A DNA stretch of 7,580 nucleotides from Planctomycetota bacterium. Lineage in GTDB: Bacteria > Planctomycetota > Planctomycetia > Planctomycetales > Planctomycetaceae. The stretch is taken from the NCBI GenBank assembly GCA_003669575.1, contig QWOR01000006.1:1-7580 (forward strand). The letters are read 5' to 3'. Below are positions 1-5,773 of this stretch, piece after piece; within the stretch, counting starts at the first letter, position 1, and each line of letters begins with the position of its first letter. Under the pieces are notes generated by a model. That model was not told where the DNA came from and did not search any database. It saw only the letters and a list, made by a program, of their open reading frames with translations. Position numbers and translations under genes: made by a program.

Positions 1-285
1 AACGTTGAGTTCCAGCACGACCATTTTTGGTGCGTAGTAATCCCAGTCCCCCATCAACATGCAGAAAGTTCCGACAGTTGGGCATGCTTCATGGATGCCG
101 TTGCATGAATGCCAGCACCAAATTGGAACTGTCATGTCGTCTCTGCCAACTCGAGCGGTCCATTGCTTTGCCATCCAGGCATAGTACTGACGCCAATTCT
201 GCGGGGTCCTATCCCAATCACCAATGGCCGCTTCCGCAACGTTGGCGTCAATGAACGACCGCTCTTGGATTGTCCAAAGTCTCAC
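1..285 (-). CDS. DUF3841-like protein, 3' end cut off by window edge
   Basis: Reading the minus strand from a GTG at 285 gives 95 uninterrupted codons to the left edge. The protein begins MRLWTIQERS, then has YYAWMAKQW (34-42), a PIWCWH block (54-59), a Pro at 69 and a C-terminal WDYYAPKMVVLEL (81-93). An N-terminal LWTIQ, a central Y-x-W-M helix and a P-I-W-x-W motif are what I recall of the DUF3841 family, whose members are about 190 residues, so roughly half is visible. The biochemical role of that family is unknown. GTG is chosen because an in-frame TGA lies 30 bases upstream (in the palindrome at 313-327), no ATG lies between, and the LWTIQ block directly follows. An AGG sits 7 bases before the GTG, so the ribosome site is weak. 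No signal peptide is seen, so it is probably cytoplasmic. The reading frame is clear; the family name is from memory of motifs. Confidence 0.72.
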   Translation of the reverse strand, partial: MRLWTIQERSFIDANVAEAAIGDWDRTPQNWRQYYAWMAKQWTARVGRDDMTVPIWCWHSCNGIHEACPTVGTFCMLMGDWDYYAPKMVVLELNV

Positions 286-312
286 TTGATTGCCTGTTCT
301 CCAGTCCGTAGG

Positions 313-327
313 TCAGGCTGTGCCTGA
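313..327. repeat. REP-like palindrome, copy 1
   Basis: TCAGGC-TGT-GCCTGA is a perfect 6-bp inverted repeat with a 3-base loop. The same stem recurs 49 bases downstream with a different loop. It lies just upstream of the DUF3841-like gene and supplies the in-frame stop before its start. Short intergenic palindromes of this kind resemble bacterial REP elements; that reading is inference. Confidence 0.55.
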
Positions 328-361
328 TCTTTCTGGTTAGTTTTGCCCTCAGTCGCGAGTG

Positions 362-376
362 TCAGGCCGAGCCTGA
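362..376. repeat. REP-like palindrome, copy 2
   Basis: TCAGGC-CGA-GCCTGA has the identical 6-bp stem to the copy at 313-327 and a different 3-base loop. Stem conservation with loop change fits a repeated structural element rather than a simple duplication, because the bases between the two copies do not resemble the flanks. No transposase is in view. Confidence 0.55.
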
Positions 377-467
377 ACTACTCAACTGGCGGGGTGTTGC
401 TCAGATTGGGCGAGAGCGCTGGGGTGTACGAGCCGACTTGGCAGACGCGAATCGCGTGGCACCCAAT

Positions 468-503
468 GGTCACAACGACCGAGCCACCCAGCCGCCCTGG
501 CTC
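468..503 (-). terminator. Tandem hairpins at the end of the thioredoxin gene
   Basis: Two inverted repeats lie back to back. GAGCCA (481-486) pairs with TGGCTC (498-503), overlapping the TGA stop of the thioredoxin gene. GGTC (468-471) pairs with GACC (477-480). Neither is followed by a U-run on the minus strand, so intrinsic termination is uncertain. They could instead be a 3'-end stabilising structure. Confidence 0.35.
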
Positions 504-1737
504 ACTTGTCCTTCAGCAACTTTTGAAGTCGCTGGATGTCTTCAGGCTTGCCGGGATGAAAAGGCCCCACGACCATTCCGTTTCGATCGAGTAAGATGAG
601 GGTGGGAAAACCAAGAACACCATATTTTGCGACGAGTTCGCCTCTTGCTTGATCGGGAGTTTCGATTCCAACGCCAAATGAAGTGCGTTTTCCGGAGACC
701 AGTGCGACAGGAAAGGGAATGTCTCTACCACCCCAAAGAGTATTCCGGACATGTTTCAAACGATTGTCTAATTCCTGGAATGAATCGACGGGGGTCTCCT
801 CAAATTCCCCTGTATCCACATGAATCCCAATAATCTCAAGCCCTTCATCTTGATACTTGTCATATAGATTGAAAAGCTCGGGCATTTCACGGAGGCAAGG
901 CTGGCACCAGTAACCCCAAAAATCGAGAACGACAACTTTCCCTTTAAGGCGTGATAATTCGACGCGAGTGCCGTTCTTCCAGCAAATCACGTCCGTCAGA
1001 TCGGGTGCAGGCATCCCCTCGAGAAGTGCGAGTTTCGTCGCTGGTAAGTCGATCGTTTCCAATGCCAGATCTTTTTGAAGTCGCTCGACCGAAATCGTTC
1101 TCTTGATCGCGTGACAAGACTGGTTATGCGACTGCAAGACATACTCACCAGGCGGGAGAAAAAACTCAAAAGACGCTGGCCTGAAAGAACTGAATTCTAT
1201 TGCCCTGTTTCCGGCGGATGTCAATTGAATGTCTAACCACCAAGTTTCCCGGCTTCGCGACGTGAGGTCACTGCATGTAATTTCTCCGGTGACTCGACAG
1301 GCGGGATGCAGCACAATCGAGGAGGTATCAGGCAGTTTGCTGCGACCAATTTTCTCAGGTTCGATCTTCCAGATGGAAGCCAGCTTCCTGTCGCGGTGCC
1401 GCGCGACAACACAATTGAGGACCAGTTCTTTAGTCCCATCAGGGAACTCCTCGAATTCGACGATTCCCTCTGCATTCGACATGGCTCCCTGTGGATATTG
1501 CCAGCCGTCATCATCCTTGAGGGGGATCATTAGAAATTCCGCTGTCGAGTGAATGGCTGTGATTCCGGCGTACGCTCCTTCGACTGGCTGGCCTTCTTCG
1601 TCGACAAGCTTGATCGTGATTCGAGGGGATGCCTCCGTCGTTTCCTGACGATCTGTTTCTCCAGCAGCAGCTTGGAAAGTGGTAAAAACAACCACAAGCA
1701 CCGATGCAACGATACATCTCTGATATCTGAAACACAT
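502..1737 (-). CDS. Secreted TlpA/ResA-like thioredoxin with N-terminal beta-sandwich domains
   Basis: This 411-residue protein has a signal peptide: basic residues near the start, a hydrophobic run at about 9-21, and a likely cut after Ala25 (QAAA|GE). Residues 40-145 and 147-217 look like two beta-sandwich modules of the carboxypeptidase-regulatory/Ig-like kind, with DEEGQPVEG near 47 and FLPPGEYVL at 193-201. Residues 240-411 are a TlpA/AhpC-TSA-type thioredoxin fold with an entry segment MPAPDL, the beta strand before the active site, the redox motif WCQPC (Cys278, Cys281) and the cis-proline GFPT (Pro378). Both active-site cysteines are present, so it should do thiol-disulfide exchange outside the cytoplasm; its substrate is unknown. 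Family members often serve cytochrome c maturation, but no cytochrome gene is nearby. The ATG at 1737 is preceded by a weak GGGG five bases upstream and places the signal peptide at the N-terminus. Confidence 0.9.
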   Translation of the reverse strand: MCFRYQRCIVASVLVVVFTTFQAAAGETDRQETTEASPRITIKLVDEEGQPVEGAYAGITAIHSTAEFLMIPLKDDDGWQYPQGAMSNAEGIVEFEEFPDGTKELVLNCVVARHRDRKLASIWKIEPEKIGRSKLPDTSSIVLHPACRVTGEITCSDLTSRSRETWWLDIQLTSAGNRAIEFSSFRPASFEFFLPPGEYVLQSHNQSCHAIKRTISVERLQKDLALETIDLPATKLALLEGMPAPDLTDVICWKNGTRVELSRLKGKVVVLDFWGYWCQPCLREMPELFNLYDKYQDEGLEIIGIHVDTGEFEETPVDSFQELDNRLKHVRNTLWGGRDIPFPVALVSGKRTSFGVGIETPDQARGELVAKYGVLGFPTLILLDRNGMVVGPFHPGKPEDIQRLQKLLKDK

Positions 1738-1869
1738 GGTAGCCCCAAATCGAACAAGCCTAGGAAATAGTGATCACCACCAGCGAGGTGTGCAAAGCGG
1801 GATGGCCCTGTACTCAAAGTAGAGTCCGGGCCTCCCCCTTACTCCTACCTCCAAGAAGGGAGGCGAGAC
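1738..1869. other. Intergenic gap between coiled-coil and thioredoxin genes
   Basis: No coding signal was found here. The gap contains the hairpin at 1804-1832, a second short inverted repeat CCTCC (1848-1852) with GGAGG (1859-1863), and an 8-base palindrome GTGATCAC around 1770-1777. The thioredoxin gene must be transcribed either from a promoter in this gap or by read-through. I see no convincing promoter. Confidence 0.6.
1804..1832 (-). terminator. Bulged hairpin after the coiled-coil gene
   Basis: GGCCC (1804-1808) pairs with GGGCC (1828-1832), and inside it ACTC (1812-1815) pairs with GAGT (1822-1825) across the loop AAAGTA. This makes a 9-bp stem with a small internal loop. It lies 38 bases past the stop of the coiled-coil gene and before the thioredoxin gene. 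No U-run follows on either strand, so it is terminator-like only by position and structure. Confidence 0.35.
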
Positions 1870-3615
1870 TCACGGTTTCTGGGCCGGTACCGGAGCAGGC
1901 GTCTCTCCGGGTTTCGGAGTGTCCTGCAGGCGTTCGAGGGTGTCGAAGTATTTCTTGATGCCTTCGTGGTAGCCGGGGGGGGCATCTTCTTTTTCGATGG
2001 CTTCGTCGGTGGCCTGTTTGATGTTGGTGATGATCTCGCGGTACTCGGCCTGCAGGTCTTTGAGGTCGGCGTTCGGGGCGTCCTTGGTCTTCATGGAGAG
2101 CAGGATCTTCCCCTTCTTGATGGCGGTCTTAGTCTTCTCGGTCTGGAATCCGGTTTTGACGGAGTCGTCTTCAGGGGCTTTGCCACCCTCGCCGATCCCA
2201 CGGCCACCGAGTCCACCTTCGCCGTCTCCTTCACCTTCACCCTCTCCCTCGCCTTTGCCGTCACCCTCGCCCTCACCGCCCATCTGGGCCATGATCTGGT
2301 CGTAGAGTTCCTGGTAGTCCGCCATCGTGGTGGCATCAGCAGCCATCTCACCGTCCAGCTGTTCTTCGCTGTTCAGTTTCTTGGCTTTGGCGATGGTTTC
2401 GAGCGCCTTTTCCAGCTGTTCCAGATCACGAGCCGACTGGGCCAGCTCCTTCAGCTCCATCTTCGCGAGTTCCATCGACTCCTTCGCGGCATCAAGAGCT
2501 TCCGTCGACATCTTCTGCTGGCCGTCTGACTTCTGCAGCTGGTCGAGAGCCCGTTCGAGAGCGGCCTGCATGGCTTTGGACCCCGCTTTCTTCCCGGCCA
2601 TCTTGGACATATCGTCCAGATCCTTCTTCAGCTGTTGTGCCATCTCGGATCGTTTGAGAGGGTCGGTCTCCTTCGTGAGACGTTCCAGCTTCTCCTGCAT
2701 CTCGTCGAGCTTTTTGGCCATCTCTTCGGGCTTACCCTGTTGTAGCCCCTCCAGCATCTTGCGCATTTCCTGAGTGTTCTCGCTGCCGAACTGCTGCGCG
2801 GAGTCGAGGTTCTTCTTCAGGTCTTTCAGAGCGTTGTTGGTATTGCGGAACTGCTCTCCGATGACCTTCTGGTCTTCGTTGAGCTTCTTCTCGTTGGAGG
2901 CTTTTTCGGCCTTCTTCATCTCCTTGAGGTCTTTGACCAGCCTCTCCAACGCGTTATGAACTTCTTCGGAGATCTCGGAGTCAGAGTCTTTCTCCGACAA
3001 CGCCTGCTTGCGGATCTCGGTCGCTTTCTTGCTCTCACGGATCTGCTCCGCGATCTTGTTCTGTTCTTTCGCGATCAGCTGTTTCCCGAAGGGATCGAGC
3101 GTGGGGAGCAGGCAGGCCAGCCCGGAGAGTGCCGCCAACAGCAAAGCACTGCCCGCCCGTCGCCCGCTGCGAGGATCGGCCAGCGGATCAAGTGTCAGCA
3201 CCTTGTCCGGAGTAATTTTCTGAGCCGCGGCTTCCGCGTCCTGAGTTACCAGAGGCTGGTACGCTCCGGCTGTTGTCGCGAGGCGTGTTACCGTCAGAAA
3301 CAAATCGTTCGTGTCACAGACCGCATCGACCTTACGCGCGGAGTCGACGAGCGCGGGCTTGCGAGTGAAGGCCAGTCCCGACAACAGCGACAGAACGGGT
3401 ACTCCCAGAAACACTCGCGGAATCCACCAGTTCGCCTCGTCGCTGGGCAGTAGGCCCGTAAGACGCACCGTCAGGACAAAGACCAGACTCACGGCAGCCA
3501 GGACCAGGAAGCTGACATACGATGACCAGCCGAGCCGGGTCAGATAGATGCGGCGACCGACGCGATTCAGCAGCGACACCGATTGGGGGCAATTTGAAGC
3601 CTGAGTCTCGGTCAT
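1870..3615 (-). CDS. Three-TM coiled-coil protein, DUF4175-like layout
   Basis: With the ATG at 3615 the product has 581 residues. Hydrophobic segments at about 33-50, 64-82 and 154-171 look like membrane spans. Between the second and third lies a soluble stretch with PALVDSARKVD and LFLTVTRLAT. Residues 176-445 are highly charged, Lys/Glu/Leu/Met-rich and helical, probably a long coiled coil. A Gly/Glu tract occupies 446-479, followed by a conserved-looking tail (KKGKILLSMKTK, then APPGYHEGIKKYFDTL) and a Pro-rich end. The TM hairpin, ligand-like region and coiled coil resemble DUF4175/TIGR02302-type proteins, but homology is inferred from layout only. The open frame extends to a GTG at 3726, but that adds 37 unconvincing residues with no ribosome site. 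The ATG at 3615 has AGGTG just upstream. It follows a DUF58 gene on the same strand, so it is probably a partner in a MoxR/DUF58-type envelope module. The exact function is unknown. Confidence 0.85.
   Translation of the reverse strand: MTETQASNCPQSVSLLNRVGRRIYLTRLGWSSYVSFLVLAAVSLVFVLTVRLTGLLPSDEANWWIPRVFLGVPVLSLLSGLAFTRKPALVDSARKVDAVCDTNDLFLTVTRLATTAGAYQPLVTQDAEAAAQKITPDKVLTLDPLADPRSGRRAGSALLLAALSGLACLLPTLDPFGKQLIAKEQNKIAEQIRESKKATEIRKQALSEKDSDSEISEEVHNALERLVKDLKEMKKAEKASNEKKLNEDQKVIGEQFRNTNNALKDLKKNLDSAQQFGSENTQEMRKMLEGLQQGKPEEMAKKLDEMQEKLERLTKETDPLKRSEMAQQLKKDLDDMSKMAGKKAGSKAMQAALERALDQLQKSDGQQKMSTEALDAAKESMELAKMELKELAQSARDLEQLEKALETIAKAKKLNSEEQLDGEMAADATTMADYQELYDQIMAQMGGEGEGDGKGEGEGEGEGDGEGGLGGRGIGEGGKAPEDDSVKTGFQTEKTKTAIKKGKILLSMKTKDAPNADLKDLQAEYREIITNIKQATDEAIEKEDAPPGYHEGIKKYFDTLERLQDTPKPGETPAPVPAQKP
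2179..2280 (-). repeat. Gly/Glu low-complexity coding tract
   Basis: This is inside the coiled-coil gene, residues 446-479. Gly alternates with Glu, Asp or Lys (GEGEGDGKGEGEGEGEG) and the tract ends in a Gly-rich GGLGGRGIGEGG. On the plus strand it appears as irregular hexamers of the type TCACCC/TCGCCC. It probably forms a flexible acidic linker between the coiled coil and the C-terminal tail, and may vary in length between strains. Confidence 0.8.
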
Positions 3616-3925
3616 ATCACACCTGTCCGTTTTCAGACTGCCGAATGAGTGGCAGGCGAGCCGACCTCGTCGGACTGTCATGCCGCTCCACAGTGAAAGA
3701 CGATCCCACTTCCCCGGAAGTTCCACGAGGTTGAAAGGAGATCGAGAAACGAAAGTCTTCTGACCCTGCGATACGTTTTGACTCTACGAAATGCGGGCGC
3801 GAATCGCAATTGGAAGTGAACAGGCGACCACAAACGCAAGTGGAGTCGCCCCGCTCATTTGCGGCTCAACGGGAGGCCCTTCCCTCATGGTCTGGCTCTC
3901 CTCTCTCGTCCCTCTTCTCTGATCT
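3616..3925. other. 310-base gap between DUF58 and coiled-coil genes
   Basis: No convincing gene was found on either strand. The stretch 3616-3726 is an open extension of the coiled-coil frame without a good start. The rest holds a candidate promoter (3781-3809), a short inverted repeat CCGC (3851-3854) with GCGG (3861-3864), and a C/T-rich run at about 3895-3925. The gap is longer than expected inside a tight operon. Confidence 0.6.
3781..3809 (-). promoter_or_regulatory. Candidate sigma70-type promoter for the coiled-coil gene
   Basis: On the minus strand TTGCGA (3804-3809), a 17-base spacer and TAGAGT (3781-3786) give 4/6 matches to each consensus box. It would start transcripts near 3774, about 160 bases before the ATG at 3615. 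Matches of this quality also occur by chance, and planctomycete promoters are poorly characterised. Confidence 0.3.
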
Positions 3926-4819
3926 CTACTTCAACCACCCCTTACGAATCAGCTCATCAAACACGACGTTCTTAATCGTTTGATCGCTGGTCAGGCTGAT
4001 GAACCGGCCCTCGCGTTTCTGGCACTCCCTGGACAGGTGGTCTTCGAGAGCTTGCCGGTGGGCCTGGTAGATGCCCAGCAGTTCTCCGACCGAGGAAATG
4101 TCGAGCGTGCTCCCCGACTCGGAATCGACAAACCGGAAGTCGCCGGTGAGCTCCGGGTTCCGCTCCGATGGACCGAGAATCTGGATCGCAAAGATCTCCA
4201 GCCCCGAACCATGCAGGAGGTTAAACGCCCGGCCGACATCACCGAAGGTCAGGAAGTCCGAGATCACTACGACGACGCCCTTGCCGCGACGACGCTGCAG
4301 CACATCCTCGATGGCCTGGTCGACGGGGAACTCTCCTCCGGGAGTCAGATCTTCCAGAAAGGACAGAAACCGCCGCACCGATGCCCGCCCACGCGTGGCA
4401 GGAAACACTGCCGGTGGCTTTCCAGTCTGGGCACAGGAGTAGACGCTGACCTTCTCCACGCTCGTCAGGCTCGCCATGCCGAACGCAGCTGCGATCTGCT
4501 TGGCGAGTTCAAATTTACCCTCGAAGTTCATCGATGACGATGCATCGAGCAGGATCGGAACCTGCATCTCCTCTTCGTGGGCGAACAGCTTCAGGTAAGG
4601 CTGGTTCAGGCGGGAGAAGATGTTCCAGTCGATATATCGGAGATCATCACCCGCGACGTAATCGCGGTAGTCCGAGAAATCGATACTGGTCCCTCCCTTG
4701 CCGGAAAGATGCTCGCCGTGGGAGCGATTGGTCTTCTTGCGGCGCGGGTTCACTCGCAATCGTTCCAGGCGAGCGAGCAGATCGTTCGGAAGCAGCGTTG
4801 TCAGCTGGGGAACAGACAT
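3926..4819 (-). CDS. DUF58 domain protein
   Basis: This is a complete 297-residue protein of usual family length. The DUF58 signature is clear: DFSDYRDYVAGDDLRYIDW (47-65) followed by SRLNQPYLKLFAHEEE, then a von Willebrand A-like beta strand carrying DASSSM (Asp92, Ser94, Ser96), which fits a MIDAS metal site. A later GVVVVISDF strand supports the vWA-like fold. There is no signal peptide or TM segment, so it is probably cytoplasmic or peripheral at the membrane. DUF58 proteins usually sit next to MoxR-type AAA+ ATPases and Bat/vWA membrane proteins, and are thought to act in protein complex assembly or envelope stress. Here no MoxR gene is upstream, because the next gene diverges. The downstream same-strand partner is the coiled-coil membrane protein. 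The ATG at 4819 has AGG five bases upstream. Confidence 0.93.
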   Translation of the reverse strand: MSVPQLTTLLPNDLLARLERLRVNPRRKKTNRSHGEHLSGKGGTSIDFSDYRDYVAGDDLRYIDWNIFSRLNQPYLKLFAHEEEMQVPILLDASSSMNFEGKFELAKQIAAAFGMASLTSVEKVSVYSCAQTGKPPAVFPATRGRASVRRFLSFLEDLTPGGEFPVDQAIEDVLQRRRGKGVVVVISDFLTFGDVGRAFNLLHGSGLEIFAIQILGPSERNPELTGDFRFVDSESGSTLDISSVGELLGIYQAHRQALEDHLSRECQKREGRFISLTSDQTIKNVVFDELIRKGWLK

Positions 4820-5084
4820 GTCGACCTGTGAAGAGGCGAGGGCGATGACAAAAGATGCCGTAGGCCAATGACCATGAGGTCCAGTAACCGATAGTCTACG
4901 CCAGCCGCCTGAAAAATGCTGGCGCAGATCGCGAAATTTCCCGGCGCGATCCGGTTCGCCGGGTCGATGACGAGACGCCGGGATTGGTATTTTCCTGACC
5001 TACGTATACCCTTACAGGCGAGTACTAATGGCAATCCGTTCATGTCTGATTGCCGGCATTCAAATATCAAGAAGGAGAGAGCAG
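4820..5084. promoter_or_regulatory. Divergent intergenic region with overlapping inverted repeats
   Basis: This region must carry the promoters of both the DUF58 gene (leftward) and the lipoprotein gene (rightward). It holds three perfect 7-bp inverted repeats: CGCCAGC 4899-4905 with GCTGGCG 4918-4924; GATCGCG 4927-4933 with CGCGATC 4945-4951; and CCCGGCG 4940-4946 with CGCCGGG 4957-4963. A further CGCCGGG lies at 4976-4982. The second and third overlap, so they cannot form together. A 5-bp dyad GGTAT (4986-4990) with ATACC (5006-5010) lies closer to the lipoprotein start. No clear -35/-10 pair was found. Confidence 0.45.
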
Positions 5085-5474
5085 ATGTTCAAGGATTGGC
5101 CCGTTTGCGTCGTGTTGACTGCGGCGTTGGTTTCGGGATGTGGAGAGGCACCCGCTCCGCCAGCTGCGACTCCAGGCGAATCGGTGCAAATGAGTCCGGG
5201 GGATCATGCCAAGCCGACGCTGTCCGTTGAGGATCAGGCTCTGGCCGACAAGCAGAAGATCTGTCCCGTCGGTGGCGAAGCTCTGGGTAGCATGGGCACT
5301 CCCGTCAAAGTGATGGTGGGCGAGCGGGCTATCTTCCTCTGCTGCGAAGGTTGTCGCGAAGCCATCGAGAAGGAACCCGAGAAATACCTCGCCAAGCTCG
5401 ATGCGCCGGCAGCCGTACCAGCTGCGACAGAAACACCAGCCACTCCCGCGGCAGAGGCACCGGCCAAACCCTAA
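5085..5474 (+). CDS. Small lipoprotein with YHS/TRASH-like metal-site motif
   Basis: This is a 129-residue protein. The start at 5085 is chosen over the upstream ATG at 5028 because AAGGAG lies 7 bases before it and a signal peptide follows at once. The hydrophobic run 7-17 ends in the lipobox V-S-G-C, so Cys19 should be lipidated and the protein anchored on the outer face of a membrane. A Pro/Ala-rich linker leads to a small domain at about 50-105: KICPVGGEALGSMGTPVKV (58-76), then FLCCEGCREAIEKEPEKYL (84-102). Cys60, Cys86, Cys87 and Cys90 form a spacing like that of YHS/TRASH-type domains, which bind soft metals such as copper. The tail is Ala/Pro/Thr-rich. Metal binding is inferred from motifs. 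No transporter or regulator of metals is in view. Confidence 0.82.
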   Translation: MFKDWPVCVVLTAALVSGCGEAPAPPAATPGESVQMSPGDHAKPTLSVEDQALADKQKICPVGGEALGSMGTPVKVMVGERAIFLCCEGCREAIEKEPEKYLAKLDAPAAVPAATETPATPAAEAPAKP

Positions 5475-5773
5475 CGGAGCCGTGCCGCGCTCTGGCTGGT
5501 TGGAGGCCGCGTGGGTTCCGGGAAATCGATGGCGTTTTCCGGATACCTGCGTCAGCGGCAACAGAAAGACTGGCAGCGTGTGCTTTCTGGACGGACCAAA
5601 CTGTCGAGTGGAGTCTTTCATTCCAAATGCCTGACTCCCCTGAACTTCACAAAGGTTCGGGCAACTGCATCTTGTGACGTTTGTGGCGTTTGCGTAGGAT
5701 CACAAGACAGCACTGAAGGATACGTCCGCTGCCTGCGGGCGTGGCTGAACTTGATCACCAGGGACTGGATAAA
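5475..5773. other. Gap between lipoprotein and prc
   Basis: This 299-base stretch has no supported gene. A 102-codon open frame at 5511-5819 begins MGSGKS, but it runs into prc, has no good ribosome site and reads as random composition. The gap contains a candidate promoter at 5672-5700 and a short inverted repeat TCCGG (5517-5521) with CCGGA (5538-5542). No clear terminator for the lipoprotein gene was seen. Confidence 0.55.
5672..5700 (+). promoter_or_regulatory. Candidate sigma70-type promoter for prc
   Basis: TTGTGA (5672-5677), a 17-base spacer and TAGGAT (5695-5700) match the consensus boxes at 4/6 each. The predicted leader is about 67 bases. The spacer contains two similar CGTTTG(T/C)G units. 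It suggests that prc has its own promoter, separate from the lipoprotein gene. Confidence 0.35.

Noticed and set aside
27..327. Plus-strand open frames of 75 and 72 codons at the left edge
   Set aside because: The minus strand there encodes a DUF3841-like protein with clear motifs; the plus-strand frames are its shadows.
1767..1795. Possible promoter for the thioredoxin gene: TTGCAC, 17-base spacer, CACTAT on the minus strand
   Set aside because: Only 3/6 matches in each box, which is too weak to list as a feature.
1966..2773. Long plus-strand open frames (187 and 148 codons) opposite the coiled-coil gene
   Set aside because: They are antisense shadows of a Lys/Glu-rich coding sequence, rich in Ser/Phe/Leu runs, with no ribosome site or recognisable domain.
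3616..3726. N-terminal extension of the coiled-coil protein to a GTG start
   Set aside because: There is no ribosome site, the composition is unlike the rest, and a well-placed ATG with AGGTG lies at 3615.
4801..5070. 89-codon minus-strand open frame in the divergent region
   Set aside because: It overlaps the DUF58 start out of frame, has no recognisable motif and covers the inverted-repeat region.
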